Translations under genes and position numbers: made by a program
Notes under the pieces: generated by a model
Told to the model about the DNA's origin: nothing
The model's database searches: none
The model's input: only the letters and a program-made list of their open reading frames with translations
Origin: Sulfotelmatobacter sp963788225
Lineage (GTDB): Bacteria > Acidobacteriota > Terriglobia > Terriglobales > Acidobacteriaceae
Direction: 5' to 3'
NCBI GenBank assembly: GCA_963788225.1
Contig: CAWBGI010000001.1
Span: forward strand, 310,001-374,000
Length of the DNA stretch: 64,000 nucleotides
Shown here: positions 34,213 through 43,760 of the stretch, one piece after another
Layout of the letters: each line of letters begins with the position of its first letter
Numbering within the stretch: position 1 is the first letter of the stretch

Positions 34213-36165
34213 ATGAGCTTGGTCAACCCGATAGTGCAAAAGTGGATCGATGAAGGCAAGCAGGACCCAGAAGCTTTTTGGGGACGTGCGGCGGACCAGT
34301 TGCCGTGGTTTCGCAAGTGGGACCAAGTGTTGGACTGGACTCCACCAACCTTCAAGTGGTTCGTCGGCGCGCAGACGAACCTGGCCTACAACGCCCTTGA
34401 CTATCACGTGAAGCGCGGTTGGGGCGGGCACACGGCGCTGATCTATTTCAACGAACGCGGCGAGCGCCGCATCTTCACTTATGCCCAGCTGCTTTACGAA
34501 GTGGAGCGGGCGGCGGCGGCATTGCGCGGCCTGGGCATCAAAAAGGGCGACCGCCTCACGCTTTATATGCCGACCTGCCCAGAAGCCATTATCCTGATGC
34601 TGGCGACGGTTCGCATTGGGGCCATTCACTCCGTGGTTTTTGCCGGTTTTGGCGCGAAAGCGCTGGGTGACCGCGTCCGGGCCAGCGGATCGCGCCTGGT
34701 CTTCACGGCGGACGTGACCTACCGCAAGGGAAAGGACACTCGCCTTAAGGAGATCTTGGATGAAGCACTGCAAGGCGGAAGCGATGTAGAGCACGTCATC
34801 GTGTTGAAACGAACCGCACCGGATGTGCCGATGACGCCGGGACGCGACCTGTCTTGGAATGAATTCCTCGCCGGCGCAGCCGGCCACAGCGGCGATTATG
34901 TTCCGATGGAATCGAACGAGCCGGCATTCATCCTCGCCACCTCCGGCACAACTGCGACCCCGAAGCTGGCAATCCACACCCATGGCGGCTATCAGGTTCA
35001 TATCCATAGCATGGGTAAATGGCTGTTTGCGCTAAAGCCCACCGATGTCTGGTGGTCCACGTCTGATATCGGCTGGATCGTCGGGCATAGTTATATCGTG
35101 TACGCGCCGTTGATCGCAGGCGCCACCACGGTTGCGTTTGAAGGCGCGCTGGATTATCCGGCTCCGGAAGCGAATTGGAGGGCCGCGATAGAGGAGTTCC
35201 GGGTTACCGGCATCTTCACTTCGCCTACGGCAGTGCGAATGCTGATGAAATATGGGGATGCGCCGCTGCTCAAGACCGATCACACTTACCTGGAGCGAGT
35301 ATTTTGCGCAGGCGAAGTCCTCAATGCGCCAGCTTGGGAATGGTTGCAAAAGAAGATCTTCAAGGATCGCATTCCGGTCATCGATCACATGTGGCAGACA
35401 GAGACCAGCGGCCCCATGTTCGGCAATCCGTATGGGCTCGGCATGCTGCCGATCAAACCCGGTTCGTCGACGGTCCCCATGCCGGGGATTGACGCTGCGG
35501 TGGTCCAAGTGGACGGCACACCCTGTGGGGCAAACGAGAAAGGCATCATGGTGATCAGGCGTCCCTTCCCCGGGTTGACGCCGGCGTTGTGGGGAGAGCC
35601 GGAACGCTATGGCCGCGATTACTGGCAGATCATTCGCGGTGTCTACTACAGCGGTGATTCGGCACACATCGACGATGACGGCTACGTATGGTTCGCCGGC
35701 CGCGCCGACGAGATCCTCAATGTTGCCGGGCACCGCATCGGCACCATCGAGGTGGAAACCGCGCTGCTCACCCATCCTGCCGTGGCGGAGTCGGGTGTGG
35801 TTGGCCGACCCGATGAACTTCGTGGCGAAGTGATCTCAGCTTTTGTCGTACTTAAGCAGGGATTCACGGCATCCGAGGAAATGAAGAAAACGCTGCTGGA
35901 ACAAGTCCGCCATGAACTCGGCCCAGTGGCCGTCATCGGCGATTTGAACTTTGTCGGGACGCTGCCCAAGACGCGCAGTGGCAAAATCATGCGGCGCGTG
36001 CTGAAGGCCGTCACCCAGGATCGCAATGCGGGTGACATCACGACCATTGAAGATGTGGGTTCAGTGGAAGAGGCAAGGGCAGCCTGGCACCAGATGAGGC
36101 AGGAACTCGACAAGCAGGAGGCGGCGGTTGTCGGGCCGGAACGCACACTCGAAGTGGTCAAATGA
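34213..36165 (+). CDS. Second acetyl-/acyl-CoA synthetase (AMP-forming, short-chain)
   Basis: 650 residues from ATG 34213, with AAGGAG seven bases upstream; the reading frame is open from 34162 but without a suitable start. All adenylate-forming motifs are present: TSGTTATPKLAIHTHGG (about residue 243; Gly-Lys of the usual loop replaced by Ala-Thr-Pro-Lys), DHMWQTETSG, RADEILNVAGHRIGT-EVETA and KTRSGKIMRR (~586). The pocket motif HMWQTE keeps the second tryptophan of Acs, pointing to acetate or propionate rather than longer acids. It is clearly a distant paralogue of the acs product encoded 5 kb away. It diverges from the DcaP-like porin and carries Crp-like sites upstream. Confidence 0.9.
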   Translation: MSLVNPIVQKWIDEGKQDPEAFWGRAADQLPWFRKWDQVLDWTPPTFKWFVGAQTNLAYNALDYHVKRGWGGHTALIYFNERGERRIFTYAQLLYEVERAAAALRGLGIKKGDRLTLYMPTCPEAIILMLATVRIGAIHSVVFAGFGAKALGDRVRASGSRLVFTADVTYRKGKDTRLKEILDEALQGGSDVEHVIVLKRTAPDVPMTPGRDLSWNEFLAGAAGHSGDYVPMESNEPAFILATSGTTATPKLAIHTHGGYQVHIHSMGKWLFALKPTDVWWSTSDIGWIVGHSYIVYAPLIAGATTVAFEGALDYPAPEANWRAAIEEFRVTGIFTSPTAVRMLMKYGDAPLLKTDHTYLERVFCAGEVLNAPAWEWLQKKIFKDRIPVIDHMWQTETSGPMFGNPYGLGMLPIKPGSSTVPMPGIDAAVVQVDGTPCGANEKGIMVIRRPFPGLTPALWGEPERYGRDYWQIIRGVYYSGDSAHIDDDGYVWFAGRADEILNVAGHRIGTIEVETALLTHPAVAESGVVGRPDELRGEVISAFVVLKQGFTASEEMKKTLLEQVRHELGPVAVIGDLNFVGTLPKTRSGKIMRRVLKAVTQDRNAGDITTIEDVGSVEEARAAWHQMRQELDKQEAAVVGPERTLEVVK

Positions 36166-36179
36166 GTTGCGATGGGTAG

Positions 36180-36207
36180 CCGCGGAGGTTGCCACCTCCG
36201 CGGTTTT
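36180..36207 (+). terminator. Rho-independent terminator after the second synthetase gene
   Basis: CCGCGGAGGT (36180-36189), loop TGCC, ACCTCCGCGG (36194-36203), then TTTT. It lies 14 bases past the stop at 36165 and abuts the end of the convergent mannosidase gene. Confidence 0.88.
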
Positions 36208-39200
36208 CAGTTCGCTGTCGTTGGCGGCGGAGGCAGCACATCATAGAGCGGCTGCGCCGGCTTCACTGCTGGATTCTCGTCAGCCACTGAGATCGCCAGG
36301 ATCCGTATCCTGTCGTCATTCGGCAATGTGATGGTCTTCGCGCCAGCCGGCAGGTCGATCGGATACGCGAACAGATACGAGTAGGCGTAAGGCACATTCT
36401 CGCCTGCGGCGCTGTGATGGTGCGAGCAGTACCACGCCAGGTCGGCGCGCTTGATGTAGCCCGGCTTAATGCCGGTCATCTGGCCATAATCGTCGTTTGA
36501 GGTGTCCTTCGAGGTCCACTGCCGGTCATCCCACTGACCGATGAATCCTCCCCAATTTTCAATGTCGAGTTCGATTGGCGTGTTGCCTATTTTGAACGTC
36601 GCCTTGCGGTCACCGTCTGTTGAAGCCCCGAGCAGGTACACGCGGTTATAGTGGCCTTCAGGCAGTTCAATCGTCTGCCCCTTTGCCGCAATGGCATTGG
36701 GCGCGCCGGTCTTTGCCGGCGCAAACTGAAATTGCACGTCGTTGAAAGTAAGTTGCGTGGGCAGCATCTCTGCCGGGAGGGCGTTGCCTTTTCCGTCAAA
36801 GCCGCCTTGCAGTTTCTCTCCGTCATTGCTGGCCGTAGCTAGGGTATAGCGTAGGGGCACGGGTACGGAATGCACCGCGGCAACTTTGGTGGGGGCAGCA
36901 GCCAGTCTAACAGCGAACGTGCGCGGCTGATATGCGGAGAACGAAGTCACCAGCGCGCCAGCTTTCACGATGGCTGTTCCTAGGGGTTGCTCTTGACCGT
37001 TGACTTCTCGCGCGGCGGTGATCGGCGTGCCAAACGATATTCGAACATTTGGCTGCGGTTTGCCATCGAGTTCAACCAGGCGCACGATAATCTCATTTCC
37101 CTGCTCCGCCTTCTTGAGTGCGAGAACTCGGATTCGCGGATTGTTGACCTTCAGCAGGGAAAACTTCCGCCCCAGCGTGCCTTCATGCTTTGAGGCTTCG
37201 AACGCGATCAGCGGATCGTTCAGGCGTTGCGCTTGCCAGTCCGTCTGGCTCTGGCGCCAATCGGCGGCGTGCCCGGCGATGCCGTAGACGAACTCGTGAT
37301 GTCCAATATCCTGCGTGCCCTGATCGGGATAACCTCCGCGCGTTCCGGGGGTGCGGATCAACGTGAGCCGGATCGTGTGGTCGTTCGGTTTATCCGATCC
37401 GTTCTTGCAGTCGGTGAAGATGGTGGCCCCGAACTCGCCGTTCATGTCGGTGAGGTCGATCCACTGATGCGACGGCACTTCGAACTTTTTGGGCTCGGCT
37501 GTGGGCCGCTCGATGGTGCCAATGTCCCAGTTATAGGTGGCCATTTGATTCGAGACTGCCAGCGGGAAGGTTGCCTTCAGATTTGATTCTTTGGTGTTCC
37601 AATCAATTACGTTTGCGAACTCGACACGCCTGCCCACATCGCCGAGTGACAAGCTAATCGTTTGAACAAACTTGGAGCCAGCGGTCTCTCGGGTAACTTC
37701 CACGGCCACGCGCACCGGACCATTTTCCACCACTCGAATCTTCGCCGGACCGCCGACATAAGCTTTCGGAGCAGCCTGTTCCTGATCCCAGTCCATGTTC
37801 CACGCCGGCCAGTGCTCAGGGTTGTCATAAGAGATCGCGAGACGAGCCGGGGCGCGAAGCAGTTCCCTGCCCAGCGACTTATCGAAAATGCTGGCTACAT
37901 CTCCATCCGAGTTCAGCTTCACGCGGTAGAACTCATTTTCAAGTTCGTTCTGTGACACGCGCAGGGGCGATCCGATCACTTCCCTTTCGGCTGGTTGGAC
38001 GTCGTAAACCGCGTACCCAACCGAGGGAACTTTGGCCGCGAAGATCACCTTGCCGTGCGAAATCTGGCCAGCAACTTCTTTCCCATCAGGACCGGTCATA
38101 TACACTGCACTCGGCATCCCCCCTGGAAAATTCACATTCGCCTCAACGATGTCCCGCCGCTCGATATTCAACGGGTTGAAAACAATGATGGGCACACCGT
38201 TCGTCTCAGTGTTCAGGGCAGCAGAAACGGCTCCTGTGGCGTCGCTCAGCACGCCAGCAAATTGGTTCATCGCAATCACATCGTCGTTCCAGGCAAACTC
38301 GTAGGCTTTGGGGGTGGCGGTGCCCGCGGCAATGTCGTGGAATTCGCCGCCCATCGCCAGCGTCCAGGCATCATTCAAGCGATCGCGGGGATACGGGCGC
38401 GCGCCCAGCCATTCCGCGGCGATCGAGGCTTTCTCGGCTGCGTCGGCCAGCAATTCTTCCTTCCGCATCCAGCGCTTGTGGTAAGCCTGCGACGTAAGCG
38501 AACCCGCCGAATGATTGGTCAACTCCATTTCACCGGTATAGCGGGGAAGTCCGGCGGCTTCGGAGGGTGTGATGTCGAGAAACATCTGCTCCGCGTTGGC
38601 AGAAATCACGTGAACCGGGCCGTCGCCGACCTTTACCTCCGGCCATGCGGGATGCGGCTGCTGATCCAGAAGAGATTGCCCCTCTGGCGGCAGGCTGGCT
38701 GTGCCGTGCGTGACGATGGCTTCCAACCGCTTCACGAAATCTTCCTGCGGGGCGCCGCCAATGTCGCCCGTACCGTAATAGTGATAGTCGGTAAAGACGC
38801 CGCTGACCTTGCCATTCAACTCAGCCCGCGCCGCCCAATCCTTTTGATGGTGTTCCAGTGCCCGATTTTGAGCGACCCGGGCGAATGCCGCCTGCTCGCT
38901 TCGAAGGTGAATCGATTCCTCAATGTCGCTCGGGTCCGACGCATGACCGCTGCGCTGTTCCTGATCCAACTTTTTGCGTAGAGTCTGCAATTTATTCTGT
39001 ACCGCCTGCAGTGCTTCATCGGGAGGCAGCGGAGGTAGCGGCTTGCTGAGATCGGTTTCGATGCCGCCGTCGTAGGCGCCGGGATTCAATCCCGCAACCA
39101 CGCTCTCCCCATCCGGCCCCACCCAGACGCCGACGTTGAACGGCGTGCCTTCCGGCGTCTTCTCCAAAGATTCCGGGCCTCCGCCGGGAGCAGAAGATCC

Positions 39201-39755
39201 CCACACGAGCTTCTGCGTGGAGAATCCCTTCACGCCGGAGTGCGCGAGAATGGTCGGCAGCGACGAGGGAAATCCGAAGCAGTCGGGCAGCATGTATTCC
39301 GCGCTGGCACGGCCCAGCTCTTTGCGAAACCAATTATTCCCGTAGAGGATTTGCCGAATGATCCCTTCGGCACTGGGCGCGTTTACATCTCCCTCTTCCA
39401 CCGACGATCCGGCGGGAAACCACCTTCCTTCGTCAACGTACTTCTTTAGCCTCGCAAAATCGGCGGGAAAATATTCCTTCATGAAGCGGTAGCGATTGGC
39501 GCCGCTGAAGTTGAAGACGTAGTGAGGATATTTGTTGAGCAGGACGAAATTATCCTCCATAGTCTTGCGAATATATTCGTTGATGACCTGGGGATACTCC
39601 CATCGCCACTCCGTGTCGAGGTGGGCATAGCCGACTACGTAGAGCGTTGGCTGCTTGGCCAAATCAGGCTTTTCGGCAGTTTGTGCGCTGGCCGCGGTGA
39701 GCAGCAGCAAGAACGTTATCGTTGTGGCCACCGAAGTTTTATGGAAATGTTCCAT
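36207..39755 (-). CDS. Glycoside hydrolase family 38 alpha-mannosidase, exported
   Basis: 1182 residues. Signal peptide MEHFHKTSVATTITFLLLLTAASA-Q. The catalytic GH38 N-domain starts VVGYAHLDTEWRWEYPQ, where His45 and Asp47 are the metal-ligand pair, and the nucleophile is Asp158 in LPDCFGFPSSLP. A helical mid-domain (GGEFHDIAAGTATPKAYEFAW, about 480-500) and the large C-terminal beta domains (ENEFYRVKLNSDGDVASIFDK onward) complete the fold. It would release alpha-linked mannose from glycans in the periplasm or outside the cell; the bacterial GH38 range is broad, so the linkage is not fixed. It converges on the second synthetase and diverges from the ABC-F gene. Confidence 0.92.
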   Translation of the reverse strand: MEHFHKTSVATTITFLLLLTAASAQTAEKPDLAKQPTLYVVGYAHLDTEWRWEYPQVINEYIRKTMEDNFVLLNKYPHYVFNFSGANRYRFMKEYFPADFARLKKYVDEGRWFPAGSSVEEGDVNAPSAEGIIRQILYGNNWFRKELGRASAEYMLPDCFGFPSSLPTILAHSGVKGFSTQKLVWGSSAPGGGPESLEKTPEGTPFNVGVWVGPDGESVVAGLNPGAYDGGIETDLSKPLPPLPPDEALQAVQNKLQTLRKKLDQEQRSGHASDPSDIEESIHLRSEQAAFARVAQNRALEHHQKDWAARAELNGKVSGVFTDYHYYGTGDIGGAPQEDFVKRLEAIVTHGTASLPPEGQSLLDQQPHPAWPEVKVGDGPVHVISANAEQMFLDITPSEAAGLPRYTGEMELTNHSAGSLTSQAYHKRWMRKEELLADAAEKASIAAEWLGARPYPRDRLNDAWTLAMGGEFHDIAAGTATPKAYEFAWNDDVIAMNQFAGVLSDATGAVSAALNTETNGVPIIVFNPLNIERRDIVEANVNFPGGMPSAVYMTGPDGKEVAGQISHGKVIFAAKVPSVGYAVYDVQPAEREVIGSPLRVSQNELENEFYRVKLNSDGDVASIFDKSLGRELLRAPARLAISYDNPEHWPAWNMDWDQEQAAPKAYVGGPAKIRVVENGPVRVAVEVTRETAGSKFVQTISLSLGDVGRRVEFANVIDWNTKESNLKATFPLAVSNQMATYNWDIGTIERPTAEPKKFEVPSHQWIDLTDMNGEFGATIFTDCKNGSDKPNDHTIRLTLIRTPGTRGGYPDQGTQDIGHHEFVYGIAGHAADWRQSQTDWQAQRLNDPLIAFEASKHEGTLGRKFSLLKVNNPRIRVLALKKAEQGNEIIVRLVELDGKPQPNVRISFGTPITAAREVNGQEQPLGTAIVKAGALVTSFSAYQPRTFAVRLAAAPTKVAAVHSVPVPLRYTLATASNDGEKLQGGFDGKGNALPAEMLPTQLTFNDVQFQFAPAKTGAPNAIAAKGQTIELPEGHYNRVYLLGASTDGDRKATFKIGNTPIELDIENWGGFIGQWDDRQWTSKDTSNDDYGQMTGIKPGYIKRADLAWYCSHHHSAAGENVPYAYSYLFAYPIDLPAGAKTITLPNDDRIRILAISVADENPAVKPAQPLYDVLPPPPTTAN

Positions 39756-39868
39756 CGAAACTCTCCCTCCCCGACGAAGTTATGTTACATGACCGTCGAT
39801 GGCCGCGCCCACAGTGGGAAGCGGGTTTCCTGATAACCTCGATCCAGGTACGAGGAGAAGCCAAGTCG

Positions 39869-41680
39869 TTGCCGCCGATCATTAATGCGCAGGGAATATC
39901 GAAGGCTTTTGGGGCCAGCCCGCTCTTTCAGAACATCAGCTTTACAGTTTCGGAGCGCGATCATATCGGGTTGATCGGTCCAAACGGGTCCGGCAAATCA
40001 ACCCTATTGCGAATTCTGGCGGGCCTTGTGAGTCCTGACAGCGGCGACATTGCTGCCCGCAAACGCATTCGCTTGACCTACGTCGAGCAGGATTCAAAAT
40101 TCAAACCGGGAGCAACCGTCATATCGGTCGCCGAGAGCGCGATGGAGCAAGCTGCGGTGCCGGAGTCCGAACGCGGCACTCGCTTCGCCGAGACTCTGGG
40201 ACGAGCGGGCTTCGCAGACTTCGAAGCGGAGGCCTCCGCACTATCCGGCGGCTGGCAGAAGCGGCTGGCGATCGTTGAGGCTCTGGTTCAGGGGCCGGAT
40301 ATTCTGCTGCTCGACGAACCCACCAACCATCTGGATCTGGCGGGAATCAAGTGGCTGGAATCTTTGCTTGAGGCTGCACCTTTCGCCTACGTGGTGGTCA
40401 GTCACGATCGCTACTTTCTAGAGAATGTTGCCACCGGGATGGTGGAGCTGAACCCCACATATCCGGACGGGCTGCTCCGCGTGGCTGGGAGCTACAGCCG
40501 ATTTCTGGAGAAGAAAGAAGAATTCCTGCACGCTCAGTCGAAGCGGCAGGAGGCGCTGGAGAATCTGGTTCACAAGGAGATCGAGTGGCTTCGCCGTGGC
40601 GCCAAGGCGCGCACCAGGAAGTCCAAGGCGCGCATCGACAAGGCGGGCAAGCTGATGGGCGAGCTGGCGGACCTGAATGCCCGAACCCATCGCGGAACTG
40701 CGCAGATCGATTTCTCCGCCACCGACCGAAAGACCAAGCGGCTGATCGAACTGGAAAACGTCTCGTGCGAAGTTGGCAATCGCATGCTGTTTGCGGGACT
40801 CAACTGCGTGATCACCGCCGGAATGAAGGTCGGATTGGTGGGGCCGAATGGCAGTGGAAAGACGAGTTTGTTGAGGCTGTTGCGCGGAGAGTTAGCGCCA
40901 ACCGGCGGGGAGATTCGCCGCGCCGATTTTCTGCGCATTGTTTACTTCGACCAGACTCGCCAGCTCAATCCTGATGTAACCCTACGCCGTGCTCTCGCGC
41001 CGGAAGGCGATTCCGTGGTGTATCAGGACCGCATGATCCACGTGGCTTCGTGGGCGGCGAGGTTCCTCTTCACCGGCGAGCAGCTCAATCAACCTGTTGG
41101 CAGGCTCTCTGGCGGCGAGCGCGCGCGAGTCTTGATCGCTCAGCTCATGCTGCAACCTGCCGACGTTTTGCTGCTCGACGAACCCACCAACGATCTCGAC
41201 ATTCCGACGCTCGACATTCTGGAGGAAAGCCTGCTCGAGTTTCGAGGGTCGCTGGTTTTGGTGACCCATGACCGCTACGTGCTGGACCGCGTTTCAACCG
41301 TGGTTCTCGGGCTTGACGGTCTGGGAAGTGCGGGCCTGTTCGCCGACTACTCGCAGTGGGAGTCGTGGCAGGAAGACCGCATGCAAAGGGCTAAGAACGA
41401 TGCGCCCCTTGCCCCGCGCACTGCCGTCTCTGAGAGCGGCACGAAGTCACCTGGAAAAAAGAAGCTGTCGTATCTGGAGGCACGCGAATATGACACGATC
41501 GAGCAGCGCGTCGCCGACGCAGAACACGTGCTCCAGACCAAACGCGCGCAGATGGAAGATCCGGCGATTGTCAGTGACGGTCCGCGCCTGATCACTGCGC
41601 ATGCGGAGATGGAAGAAGCCCAGAGAGAAGTGGACGCGCTCTATGCCCGCTGGGCGGAACTGGAGAAAAAGAAAAGCTGA
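39869..41680 (+). CDS. ABC-F family ATPase (Uup-like)
   Basis: About 603 residues, cytoplasmic, no membrane segment. Two ATP-binding cassettes: first GPNGSGKST, LSGGWQKRLAI, LLDEPTNHLD; second GPNGSGKTS, LSGGERARVLI, LLDEPTNDLD. Between them is a charged linker (KEIEWLRRGAKARTRKSKARIDKAGKL), and the C-terminus is a coiled coil (YDTIEQRVADAEHVLQTKRAQME). This layout is that of Uup-type ABC-F proteins, which act on ribosomes or branched DNA rather than in transport. The frame is open from 39722; I chose TTG 39869 because GAGGAG precedes it and residue 2 onward (PPIINAQGISKAFG) matches the usual N-terminus. ATG 39782 is an alternative. Confidence 0.9.
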   Translation: MPPIINAQGISKAFGASPLFQNISFTVSERDHIGLIGPNGSGKSTLLRILAGLVSPDSGDIAARKRIRLTYVEQDSKFKPGATVISVAESAMEQAAVPESERGTRFAETLGRAGFADFEAEASALSGGWQKRLAIVEALVQGPDILLLDEPTNHLDLAGIKWLESLLEAAPFAYVVVSHDRYFLENVATGMVELNPTYPDGLLRVAGSYSRFLEKKEEFLHAQSKRQEALENLVHKEIEWLRRGAKARTRKSKARIDKAGKLMGELADLNARTHRGTAQIDFSATDRKTKRLIELENVSCEVGNRMLFAGLNCVITAGMKVGLVGPNGSGKTSLLRLLRGELAPTGGEIRRADFLRIVYFDQTRQLNPDVTLRRALAPEGDSVVYQDRMIHVASWAARFLFTGEQLNQPVGRLSGGERARVLIAQLMLQPADVLLLDEPTNDLDIPTLDILEESLLEFRGSLVLVTHDRYVLDRVSTVVLGLDGLGSAGLFADYSQWESWQEDRMQRAKNDAPLAPRTAVSESGTKSPGKKKLSYLEAREYDTIEQRVADAEHVLQTKRAQMEDPAIVSDGPRLITAHAEMEEAQREVDALYARWAELEKKKS

Positions 41681-41703
41681 AGGCCTTCGTGCTTCCGATC
41701 TGC

Positions 41704-42312
41704 TCAGCGTCCCAAACAAAAAGCGACGATCGTGTCGCCACAAGTTCGCGTCTCCTCTTCAACTTTTTTTAGCAAGGCTGATTCCAGATCGTCCGAATCG
41801 GGCTTCATTTCACACGCGGCGATCTCTTCATCTGAAGCTCCTTGATAGCAAAGTTCGCAAACTCCCAAACCATCCTCGGAGCGAACCGGCGGCCCAAACA
41901 CGCGACAGGTCATGGGGCGTGATTCGTAGAGTTCGCAGTTCCCCGTTTCAGGATCAAGCGCGGGACAAGGCTCGTCATTCGCGAAGTTAGCAAATCTCTC
42001 GGCGGCATCACCTTCATCCAACAGGCCGCTCACGGCATCTCCCGGAAAGCCTGGTGACAAGCGTGCCACCGCTTCGCGAGCGCGTTCGCGCACCCGGGCA
42101 GCGCGCTCTGGGGAACGGTCTTCGAGATCAGCAAGCCCTCGCTGCAAACGCAGCGCATCGAGCTGATTGATGGAAAAAACTCCGACACAGCACTGCGTAC
42201 AGCCCGGGCGGCAGACCAGCCACTCGCCGCTCCGGCGCGCGGCCTCGGCTAAGGCAGAGTCTACGATCTGAATCAGCTTTTGATCCTGGGCGAACGGAAA
42301 CGTATCCGGCAT
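41704..42312 (-). CDS. YkgJ-family cysteine cluster protein
   Basis: 202 residues. Cysteines fall in the YkgJ/CxxxC pattern: CRPGCTQCC near residue 40, then PCPALDPETGNCELYESRPMTCRVFG near 130-155, and further CELCYQ and CEM. Members are presumed to bind zinc or an iron-sulfur cluster; function unsettled. SINQLDALRLQRGLADL is the helical insert common in the family. It ends 23 bases from the convergent ABC-F gene and diverges from the ROK kinase over about 60 bases. Confidence 0.88.
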   Translation of the reverse strand: MPDTFPFAQDQKLIQIVDSALAEAARRSGEWLVCRPGCTQCCVGVFSINQLDALRLQRGLADLEDRSPERAARVRERAREAVARLSPGFPGDAVSGLLDEGDAAERFANFANDEPCPALDPETGNCELYESRPMTCRVFGPPVRSEDGLGVCELCYQGASDEEIAACEMKPDSDDLESALLKKVEEETRTCGDTIVAFCLGR

Positions 42313-42373
42313 GATGATCTCTTAATCATATAACTCGGCCCGGCAGTTGCAGCGGGGGGATATTCAGCCTCTC

Positions 42374-43402
42374 ATGTCGTCTCGTATATTGGAAATAGTC
42401 TCTGAGCGCGCGCTCCGGATGCCAGAACCATACTTCATCGGCGTGGATGTCGGCGGCACGAAAGTGGCTGCTGGATTAGTGAACGCTGCTGGCGAGATCG
42501 CTTACCGGACGCGCGTGCCAATGGAAACAGCGGACGCAGACGAAGGTTTGGCCGCTGTGACCTCCGTGATTGAATTGGTGCGCGCGGCAGCCAATCCTAA
42601 CCTGGAATCGCGAGGTTTAATCTCCGGCATCGGGATCTGCGCGCCTGGACCACTCGATCCACAAACCGGCGTGGTGATTAATCCACCAAATCTTCCTGCT
42701 TGGCGCAATTTCCCTTTGGCTGACCTAGTGTCGAAAGCCTATGGATTGCCCGTTCGCCTCGACAACGACGGCAACGCCGCTGCGTTGGCGGAAGCTTTGT
42801 GGGGCGCTGGCCGCGGTTATCGAAACGTCTTCTATGCCACCATCGGCACCGGGATCGGAACCGGAATTGTGTTTGATGGCCGCATCTATCATGGCCGTAC
42901 CGGAGCCGCAGCCGAGGGTGGTCACATGACCATCGACTATCGCGGCCCGCGTTGCGGATGCGGCAAGTTGGGTTGCATTGAGGCTCTGGCCTCGGGACCT
43001 GCCATTGCGCGAAGGGCCGCAGAAAGAATCGCTGCCGGCGGACAGTCTCTTCTCCCACAATACGCCGGGGAACAACTCGAACGCATTACTGGCGAGATGG
43101 TTGGTCGGGCCTACGCTGCCGGTGATTTGCTGGCCAAGGAGGTCTTACAAGAGACCGCCATGTTTCTGACTGTGTGGCTGGGCAACATCGTGGACTTGCT
43201 CGAACCCGACGTGATGATCGTTGGCGGGGGCGTAGCCTCGATGCTGGGACCGTTGTTTGCAGACGTACGTCACGCACTACCCGCCTGGTGCGTGAATTCG
43301 CATTGCCAGAAAATCCCGCTGGTGATGGCCCACTACGGCGCTGACGCAGGCATCGCCGGCGGCGCCGCGCTCTGCGTTGCAACCCCCGCTCCGAGCGCGT
43401 GA
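42374..43402 (+). CDS. ROK family sugar kinase (glucokinase-like)
   Basis: 342 residues from ATG 42374; a TTG at 42347 and an ATG at 42419 (MPEPYFIGVD) are alternatives, the last giving the tightest N-terminus. The ATP-phosphate loop is FIGVDVGGTKVAAGLV. The ROK signature includes the catalytic region LDNDGNAAALAEALWGAGRG, TIGTGIGTGIV, EGGHMTIDYRGPRCGCGKLGCIEALASG with the zinc cysteines C-x-C-x4-C, and VGGGVA near the end. Such enzymes phosphorylate glucose or related hexoses in the cytoplasm; the exact sugar is unknown. With the mannosidase nearby it could handle released hexose, but the genes are not one operon. Confidence 0.9.
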   Translation: MSSRILEIVSERALRMPEPYFIGVDVGGTKVAAGLVNAAGEIAYRTRVPMETADADEGLAAVTSVIELVRAAANPNLESRGLISGIGICAPGPLDPQTGVVINPPNLPAWRNFPLADLVSKAYGLPVRLDNDGNAAALAEALWGAGRGYRNVFYATIGTGIGTGIVFDGRIYHGRTGAAAEGGHMTIDYRGPRCGCGKLGCIEALASGPAIARRAAERIAAGGQSLLPQYAGEQLERITGEMVGRAYAAGDLLAKEVLQETAMFLTVWLGNIVDLLEPDVMIVGGGVASMLGPLFADVRHALPAWCVNSHCQKIPLVMAHYGADAGIAGGAALCVATPAPSA

Positions 43403-43456
43403 TGCTGGCCGGTTCCAACTTTCCCTCGGCCCGATGACAACGCAGGGCGCGCCATC

Positions 43457-43591
43457 GTGCGGGAGTTCCTACGGCGCGCATCGTTCAAGACGGCGGTGGA
43501 CGAGTACACGTAGGCTCTCGAACAGCCGAAACGCCAAGCCCAAGGAAAACTTGCAGAGCTGATCATGCGGACGGGAACAGTTGGTCACGCA
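43457..43591 (+). pseudogene. Decayed tyrosine-integrase C-terminus
   Basis: Translation from 43457 reads VREFLRRASFKTAVDEYT, a stop (43511-43513), then ALEQPKRQAQGKLAELIM. This matches the tail of acidobacterial tyrosine recombinases (pattern LLRHA-FKTTMD-YTQA---KRQAQ-KL-EL), including the catalytic-tyrosine region at EYT. The frame is interrupted and no upstream integrase body remains. The fragment points toward the 3' end of the tRNA-Glu gene 60 bases away, a classic integration site. The surrounding 250-base gap contains no other feature. Family assignment is by eye. Confidence 0.6.
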
Positions 43592-43650
43592 TGTTTGTTG
43601 TGGAAGGTTGTGGAAAGAATTGTCCGGACGCCGTTAACTCCTTGATTTTA

Positions 43651-43728
43651 TGGCGTCCCCGACGGGATTTGAACCCGTGTTACCGCCGTGAAAGGGCGAT
43701 GTCCTAGGCCAGGCTAGACGACGGGGAC
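43651..43728 (-). tRNA. tRNA-Glu (TTC)
   Basis: A 78-base cloverleaf with encoded CCA. The acceptor stem GTCCCCG/CGGGGAC pairs perfectly, the anticodon loop is CCTTTCACG (TTC) and the T-loop GGGTTCGAATCCC is standard. Sequence is very close to other bacterial tRNA-Glu. Confidence 0.96.
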
Positions 43729-43760
43729 GGTTGTAAGGTGGGGTGCTCGAGGCACTCTTG

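Noticed and set aside
34102..35007. A 301-codon minus-strand frame opposite the second acyl-CoA synthetase
   Set aside because: It lies wholly opposite a gene with complete family motifs, has no ribosome site and its translation has no recognisable domain. It is a GC-rich shadow frame.
42347..42420. TTG 42347 as the start of the ROK kinase
   Set aside because: It would add a non-conserved leader. ATG 42374 or 42419 gives a normal N-terminus, though the ribosome site for each is weak.
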